Assembly: GCF_013166605.1 (NCBI RefSeq)
Contig: NZ_JABKKF010000002.1
Span: 1-64,000 of the forward strand
Length of the DNA: 64,000 nucleotides
DNA from: Xylanibacter muris
Lineage (GTDB): Bacteria; Bacteroidota; Bacteroidia; Bacteroidales; Bacteroidaceae
Direction: 5' to 3'
A program made the translations under genes and the position numbers. Within the stretch, counting starts at the first letter, position 1. Every line of letters begins with the position of its first letter. Shown piece after piece: positions 59,372-64,000 of the stretch. Below the pieces are notes generated by a model. The model was not told where the DNA came from. It saw only the letters and a program-made list of their open reading frames with translations, and did not search any database.

Positions 59372-60763
59372 ATGCCTCTAAATAATAAAGAAAGCGAATT
59401 GCTTGATTACATACGTGAAGGGCGTGAGATGACGCGTGGTCAAAGGCTTAGGCTTATAATCCAGCTTAGCATACCGTCTATACTTTCACAGATGTCGGCT
59501 ATAATGATGTTCTTTATTGACGCCTCGATGGTGGGCAGCCTTGGTGAAAGACAGGCTGCTTCGGTTGGTCTTGTCGAGTCTACCACATGGTTGTTTGGAG
59601 GTCTTACCAGTGCGGCGTCCATGGGCTTTTCCGTTCAGGTGGCACATTTCATAGGTGCCAACGATTTTGACGCTGCACGCCGTGTGTTGCGGCAGGGTAT
59701 CGTCTGTACATTGATATTCAGTTCCGTCATTTCCCTTACAGCCTTTCTCATACACTCGCGTCTGCCTTTCTGGCTTGGCGGCGGAGAGGATATTGCCCAT
59801 GACGCATCAATGTATTTTCTTGTGTTTTCAATGGCTGTTCCGTTGCTTCAGTTGTCGAGCCTGTCGGCAAGTATGTTGAAATGTAGCGGCAACATGAAGA
59901 TTCCGAGCATGTTGAATATTCTTATGTGTATATTGGATGTGGTTTTCAACTATATATTGATATTCGTTGTCGGGCTCGGGGTGATGGGGGCGGCCATGGG
60001 AACGTTGCTTGCCCTGCTGACTACAGCCTCGTTGATGTTCTATTTTCTTGTATACCGTTCCAGGCATTTGTCTATAAGCCGTCATGGCGGTTCGTTCATC
60101 CCCACCTCTGATTGTGTCAGGACAGCACTTAGGATAGGGGCGCCGATGGGACTTCAGCAGATATTGATGGGAGGTGCACAAATTGTCAGTACGGCGATTG
60201 TTGCCCCACTTGGTAATATATCTATTGCCGCGAATACATTTGCGATAACGGTTGAGAGTATCTGCTATATGCCGGGTTATGGTATAGCTGAGGCTGCGAC
60301 AACTCTTGTCGGGCAGGGGCTTGGAGCAGGGCAGAAAGTTCTGACAAGGAGCTTTGCGCATCTTTCTGTTATGTTGGGTGTGGTCGTGATGACAGTCATG
60401 GCAGTTTTGATGTATGTCTTTTCCTACGGACTTATTTCCGTTATGACCCCTGTTGAGGCTATCCGTGAACTTGGTTCTGCCGTTTTGCGCATAGAGGCTT
60501 TTGCCGAGCCGATGTTCGCTGCAGCCATAGTGTGTTATGGCGTATTTGTAGGTGCGGGTGATACAGTAAAGCCTGCGGCCATGAATCTTGTCAGTATGTG
60601 GGCTGTCCGTTTGTCGCTTGCCGCTGCCTTGGCTCCTGCTTACGGATTGAAAGGTGTCTGGACGGCTATGGCCGTCGAGTTGACATTCAGAGGAGTCATT
60701 TTCATTTACAGGCTTTTAAGGGGAAACTGGGCTGATGGAATCATGGCGGATAAAAAGAAATAA
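59372..60763 (+). CDS. MATE-family efflux transporter
   Basis: A 463-residue multidrug/toxin extrusion protein with about 12 membrane segments. The start MPLNNKESELLDYIREGREM is chosen over a TTG 21 codons upstream, which lacks support. The first core segment reads IIQLSIPSILSQMSAIMMFFIDASMVGSLGE, typical of MATE, and the second half begins GAPMGLQQILMGGAQIV (around 270). It probably uses Na+ or H+ gradients. The next gene, a cyclophilin, begins 21 bp later. Confidence 0.92.
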   Translation: MPLNNKESELLDYIREGREMTRGQRLRLIIQLSIPSILSQMSAIMMFFIDASMVGSLGERQAASVGLVESTTWLFGGLTSAASMGFSVQVAHFIGANDFDAARRVLRQGIVCTLIFSSVISLTAFLIHSRLPFWLGGGEDIAHDASMYFLVFSMAVPLLQLSSLSASMLKCSGNMKIPSMLNILMCILDVVFNYILIFVVGLGVMGAAMGTLLALLTTASLMFYFLVYRSRHLSISRHGGSFIPTSDCVRTALRIGAPMGLQQILMGGAQIVSTAIVAPLGNISIAANTFAITVESICYMPGYGIAEAATTLVGQGLGAGQKVLTRSFAHLSVMLGVVVMTVMAVLMYVFSYGLISVMTPVEAIRELGSAVLRIEAFAEPMFAAAIVCYGVFVGAGDTVKPAAMNLVSMWAVRLSLAAALAPAYGLKGVWTAMAVELTFRGVIFIYRLLRGNWADGIMADKKK

Positions 60764-60784
60764 TAATTTAAAGATAATCGTTAT

Positions 60785-61474
60785 ATGAGAGCATTTATTG
60801 TAGCATTGGTGTTTGCGATTGCACCGTTGTGTGTCATGTCGCAGGAGAAGGAAGTGTTGTTTGAGACTACGGCAGGTGATATACGTATAATGCTGTATGA
60901 TGATACACCGCAGCATAGGGATAATTTCCTGAAGTTGGTAAGGATGCACTTTTATGACAGTTTGCTTTTTCATCGTGTCATACCAAATTTTATGATACAG
61001 GCAGGTGATCCGAAGAGCAAGACGGCAGAACCTGGTGCGCATCTTGGCACGGGAACACTTGATTATAATATCCCCGCAGAAATACGTTTCCCTAAATATT
61101 ATCATAAGCGCGGGGCGGTGGCAATGGCGCGTGAAGGCGACAAGACCAATCCTGAGTATAAGTCAGATGCATGTCAGTTTTATATCGTTATAGGTAAGAG
61201 AATGTCTTCTGAGGCTGTGCTAAGAACCCAGGAGCATCTTGATACGGTAGCGGCAAGCCCGATAACTCTTACTCCCGGGATAATTGAGACCTATCGTAAG
61301 GTTGGCGGAACTCCACATCTTGACGGTACATATACAGTTTTTGGTGAAGTTTTGGAAGGAATGGATGTGGCGGAACGTATTCAGAAAGCCTTTACGGATG
61401 ATTATGACCGGCCTGTGGATGATATAAGGATATTAAGGGCTACGGTGATCAATGATGATGCCCCGAAGAAATAG
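60785..61474 (+). CDS. exported cyclophilin-type peptidyl-prolyl isomerase
   Basis: A 229-residue foldase with a signal peptide (MRAFIVALVFAIAPLCVMSQ). The cyclophilin domain includes YDSLLFHRVIPNFMIQAGDP, with the catalytic arginine and the Phe-Met-Gln face, and GDKTNPEYKSDACQFYI. An insertion of about 30 residues (MSSEAVLRTQEHLDTVAA, PGIIETYRKVGG) precedes the final YTVFGEVLEGMDVAERI. Acts on exported proteins in the periplasm. Likely cotranscribed with the MATE gene and followed by a terminator. Confidence 0.92.
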   Translation: MRAFIVALVFAIAPLCVMSQEKEVLFETTAGDIRIMLYDDTPQHRDNFLKLVRMHFYDSLLFHRVIPNFMIQAGDPKSKTAEPGAHLGTGTLDYNIPAEIRFPKYYHKRGAVAMAREGDKTNPEYKSDACQFYIVIGKRMSSEAVLRTQEHLDTVAASPITLTPGIIETYRKVGGTPHLDGTYTVFGEVLEGMDVAERIQKAFTDDYDRPVDDIRILRATVINDDAPKK

Positions 61475-61491
61475 AGGGGCGGGGGTAAAAT

Positions 61492-61530
61492 AAAAAGCGG
61501 TGAGACATAAATGGTCTTACCGCTTTTTAT
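61492..61530. terminator. terminator shared by the cyclophilin gene and tRNA-Tyr
   Basis: AAAAAGCGGTGAGAC pairs with GTCTTACCGCTTTTT with one mismatch (61492-61506, 61514-61528). A and T runs on both sides suit both directions. Confidence 0.85.
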
Positions 61531-61532
61531 CG

Positions 61533-61615
61533 TGGGCAAAGATGGATTCGAACCACCGAAGTCGAGAGACAGCAGATTTACAGTCTGCCCCATTTGGCCA
61601 CTCTGGAATTTGCCC
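61533..61615 (-). tRNA. tRNA-Tyr (GTA)
   Basis: A minus-strand class II tRNA of 83 bases: acceptor GGGCAAA/TTTGCCC, anticodon stem GCAGA/TCTGC around CTGTAAA (anticodon GTA), a long variable arm, T-loop TTCGAAT and discriminator A. Confidence 0.95.
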
Positions 61616-61633
61616 TTGCCTTTAAAGCGAGTG

Positions 61634-61665
61634 CAAAGGTATGAATAAAAAAACAGAATACCAAA
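61634..61665 (-). promoter_or_regulatory. promoter of tRNA-Tyr
   Basis: On the minus strand, TTTG (61665-61662), a 20-bp spacer and TACCTTTG (61641-61634). The next 14 bases (CACTCGCTTTAAAG) equal those of the tRNA-His promoter. Confidence 0.8.
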
Positions 61666-61723
61666 TTTTGTCAGTTGTTTTTTTATTTGACGTTTCATTT
61701 TATGTAAAAAAGAGGCATATATT

Positions 61724-61775
61724 CTTTGATTGGTATGGACGTCAGCTCTAAGTCTGACGTCCATACCAATCAAAG
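61724..61775. repeat. 22-bp perfect inverted repeat upstream of the secreted protein gene
   Basis: Arms at 61724-61745 and 61754-61775 are perfect complements around the 8-base loop CTCTAAGT. The repeat lies between two divergent promoters (tRNA-Tyr and the gene at 62034), so it is not at a gene end. No T run follows. Confidence 0.7.
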
Positions 61776-61956
61776 GAGAGATTTCCGCAATGAGGTGTTC
61801 TATGTTACAATGAAGAAATTTTATTATTAATATTTTGAACATATATGATGGTGGATATGAGGATAAAAATAATCAATAAAAGGGGAAAATAAAACAAAAA
61901 TGCCGGTTAGACGGTTAAAAGTAAGTTTAAAATATTCTTTTATATAGAAAAACAAT

Positions 61957-61964
61957 TAACTTTG
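61957..61964 (+). promoter_or_regulatory. -7 element for the large secreted protein
   Basis: TAACTTTG, 69 bp before the start codon. Confidence 0.5.
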
Positions 61965-62033
61965 CAGTCATTTAAAAATAAGGACTAAAATATAACTATC
62001 GATTTATTTACTAATATTTTTTTACTAACTAAA

Positions 62034-64000
62034 ATGGCAAAAAGATTTTTGAGTTTTGTTATCCTGTTGGTATGTCTTGGCGGTGTGATACCTGCCAATG
62101 CCGCATTCAGGGATATCAAGATTGATTTGACGGACGCTAATTTCCTGACCTCAGACGAGGCTGTTGAAGGGGCGTCATTATCATTTGGTGTTGCTGTCGC
62201 AGATGATGGCACACAGACGAGAGTATTAGCCGACGACGCTTCGGCTAATATTGTGCTTACCGGTAATTTCCATACAAGAGAACATGGATGGGGGAATTTC
62301 TCGTCCACGGTAGATGTGGAAGGCCCTGTAAGGATATCTATGGGTACTTGTGCGTGGGGCGGTGATGTGACTGTGAAGAATGCCGCCGGAGAAGTGGTTG
62401 CGAAATTCAACACTAATACCGGTGCGTGCTATCACAATGACAAGAATGCCAATATCGCCTCTGCATACTACAAAGGCACGGATGCGACCACATTGACAAT
62501 TTCCGGTGGTAGCTACACTCCTTATATTGCAGTGGAAAAGGTCGATCCGTCGGACCTGGTTGACGAGGCGACTGTGACATTCTCCCTTGGAGATATGACG
62601 GCTGAAGGCGATTTGTTGCCGGAAGCTCAGAAAGTGGAGGTCGGCTCAAAGGTTGTGGTTCCGGCCAACCGCACGTTGTATATAGAGGGCAAGACACTTA
62701 CGGGATGGACTGACGGCACGGCTACATACGCCATAGGAGAAGAACTTACAGTGAGCGAGGATATAACCCTTACGCCTGTGTTTACCGACAATACCGTGTC
62801 TGTTGCAGACCGTACGGATGCTGTAACGTTGAAATGGGATTTCCAGAGACAGAACGGTGCGCCGTTGATGAGTTATCAGAACAAGACCGGAATATACGTT
62901 ACTCAGGCCGTGGTAAATGGCCGGACAATAGACGTTAAGCTCGACTTTGACACCAATAACGGCGGAAAGATAGCCAATGGCAACTGGACAGACTGGTGCC
63001 AGATGAATAACGGAACCAAACTTTCCGTTCCTTCGTGCAAGGGTGCGGCCGTATCTCTTGAAGCGTATGAGACAATAACAACCACTACGATAGACGGCCA
63101 GAATGATTACACACAGGCCAATACCATAAGCTATATTATTGGCAATACGGCGGAAATAGTCGATATTGTTATTGGCAACGGTTCTTATTATAGATATGTA
63201 AGCGTTGTGTTGCCGGTGTTGGCCTCAGGCGGTAAAACATATACGGATGAATATGCAGGCGCGGTATGGAATTTCAATGCAGACAAGGATTTTGTTGCGG
63301 CCAATACTGTTGCCCCAGCAGACGGATTCTCTTCTGCCGTAGCTAATATAGGCGATCTTGAAGTGACAGGAACAGGAACCGGTCAGGCGAAGGATGCGGA
63401 CGGAAATTTAGTGAGATTCCTTAAATTAAAACCGTCAGGCTCTACGAAAGCTGCGGAATGGACCGTGAAGCCGTCCAAGGGACTTGTTTTCACACCTACA
63501 AAAGTCAGTGCATATATCCAGCGTTTCGGAACGGATGCCGAGAATGGAGTGACGGTCAGCGCTATTCTTGCTGACGGCACCCAGGAAACATTGGGAACTT
63601 TCACCGCACCGCGTGCAAATAAAGACAAGGATAGTGATAAATTTGGCAACAGAGACAATTATACCAATCAGTTTGTTATAGAACTCACAAAAGAGCAGCA
63701 GGCAAAGTTTGCTTCTGCCGATGGGTTCACAATGTCTGCCACAGTCGGTGTGGGAAGTACAAAGGAAGGCGGATTCAGCGATGTGCGCATCGAAGGCGTT
63801 TTGAACGGAACGGTTGAGAATGTGGCAAGATATACTCTTGCAACTGCTGTGAGTCCAGAGAATGCAGGAACGGTAAACGTTTATCCCGCAGGTACAGAGT
63901 TTGAGGACGGTACGGAGATAAGACTTACAGCTAAAAAGAATTTTGGATATAAGTTCGTGAATTGGACTGACGCTTCCGGAAATGTGGTGTCGGAGTCGGA
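62034..64000 (+). CDS. large secreted protein, N-terminal part (cut by the window edge)
   Basis: At least 655 residues in one open frame to the edge. A signal peptide (MAKRFLSFVILLVCLGG, cleavage after PANA, about residue 23) is followed by a beta-rich domain (about 24-165, including WGNFSSTVDVEGPVRISMG and CAWGGDV). A Listeria-Bacteroides-type repeat follows near 215-250 (LYIEGKTLTGWTDGTATYAIGEELTV region), then further beta domains, and a divergent InlB B-repeat at the edge (SPENAGTVNVYPAGTEFEDG, FVNWTDASG). From memory this layout resembles N-termini of Bacteroidales secreted pectate lyase/pectinesterase-type proteins. The catalytic part is out of view, so a carbohydrate-active role is only suggested. 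Confidence 0.75.
   Translation, partial: MAKRFLSFVILLVCLGGVIPANAAFRDIKIDLTDANFLTSDEAVEGASLSFGVAVADDGTQTRVLADDASANIVLTGNFHTREHGWGNFSSTVDVEGPVRISMGTCAWGGDVTVKNAAGEVVAKFNTNTGACYHNDKNANIASAYYKGTDATTLTISGGSYTPYIAVEKVDPSDLVDEATVTFSLGDMTAEGDLLPEAQKVEVGSKVVVPANRTLYIEGKTLTGWTDGTATYAIGEELTVSEDITLTPVFTDNTVSVADRTDAVTLKWDFQRQNGAPLMSYQNKTGIYVTQAVVNGRTIDVKLDFDTNNGGKIANGNWTDWCQMNNGTKLSVPSCKGAAVSLEAYETITTTTIDGQNDYTQANTISYIIGNTAEIVDIVIGNGSYYRYVSVVLPVLASGGKTYTDEYAGAVWNFNADKDFVAANTVAPADGFSSAVANIGDLEVTGTGTGQAKDADGNLVRFLKLKPSGSTKAAEWTVKPSKGLVFTPTKVSAYIQRFGTDAENGVTVSAILADGTQETLGTFTAPRANKDKDSDKFGNRDNYTNQFVIELTKEQQAKFASADGFTMSATVGVGSTKEGGFSDVRIEGVLNGTVENVARYTLATAVSPENAGTVNVYPAGTEFEDGTEIRLTAKKNFGYKFVNWTDASGNVVSES

Overview
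The window is a chromosomal segment of a Bacteroidales bacterium, probably a Bacteroidaceae or Prevotellaceae relative. Evidence: promoters have the Bacteroidetes form (TAnnTTTG at -7, TTTG about 19-20 bp upstream). The gene content also fits: a GT3 glycogen synthase, GldE, DUF4923, carboxynorspermidine decarboxylase, a long amidophosphoribosyltransferase-like protein, S16 with a long charged tail, a 29-residue AURKAIP1/COX24-like protein and TPR-type histidine kinases. It is mostly a housekeeping core. I see no prophage, CRISPR array or intact insertion sequence.

Layout. 1-980: 5S rRNA with its terminator, then about 800 bp without genes that holds palindromes and an IS-end-like scar. 982-8816: small exported protein; glycogen synthase and glucan phosphorylase; then, on the minus strand, a TMP-synthase-like gene, prs and a thioredoxin lipoprotein. 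9103-11126: a 241-bp repeat element, nspC and a four-tRNA cluster (Gly-Leu-Leu-Gly). 11176-16805: unknown gene, ssb-gldE-truA-EamA transporter, then NfeD-SPFH behind an inverted-repeat promoter. 16913-19706: LytTR regulator and TPR histidine kinase whose start codon sits in a G10 tract. 20112-24163: dapA, two tRNA-Arg, ansA, uxaC. 24357-34286: export lipoprotein, glmS, purF-like gene, carA, carB, fabD. 34381-40496: GH13 amylase, AlaX, RNase G, COX24-like protein, HU, pyruvate kinase. 40678-47426 (minus): tRNA-His, secG, TPR protein, lptE, sigma-54 activator, flippase-like protein, pdxA, rlmN. 47582-48991: a lipoprotein gene, a candidate small RNA and the second copy of the 241-bp element. 48992-56327 (minus): a five-gene operon. 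56483-61615: DUF4923, rpsP, Fur, MaoC, MATE, cyclophilin, tRNA-Tyr. 62034 to the edge: start of a large secreted protein.

Three observations stand out. (1) A five-gene operon (GT2 glycosyltransferase, rhamnose mutarotase, FabK/nitronate monooxygenase-like flavoprotein, a 1253-residue fusion, AmpG-like permease). The fusion joins two GT-A-like regions, a GalT/HIT-type nucleotidyl-transfer region (DUF4922-like) and a SpoIID/LytB domain, with no visible signal peptide. It may be a cytoplasmic glycan or muropeptide salvage system. (2) Two copies of a gap-free 241-bp element, in opposite orientations 39 kb apart, each with four palindromic units at an exact 22-bp period. (3) A homopolymeric tract at the start codon of the histidine kinase, where a one-base change would switch translation to a better upstream start.

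How genes cooperate: glycogen synthase, phosphorylase and the GH13 enzyme serve storage-glucan turnover. glmS, the purF-like gene and carA all use glutamine amide nitrogen and appear to lie in one transcription unit with carB and fabD. The secG-lptE-pdxA block is an envelope/secretion operon. Nothing was searched against databases; all calls come from reading motifs, lengths and context.
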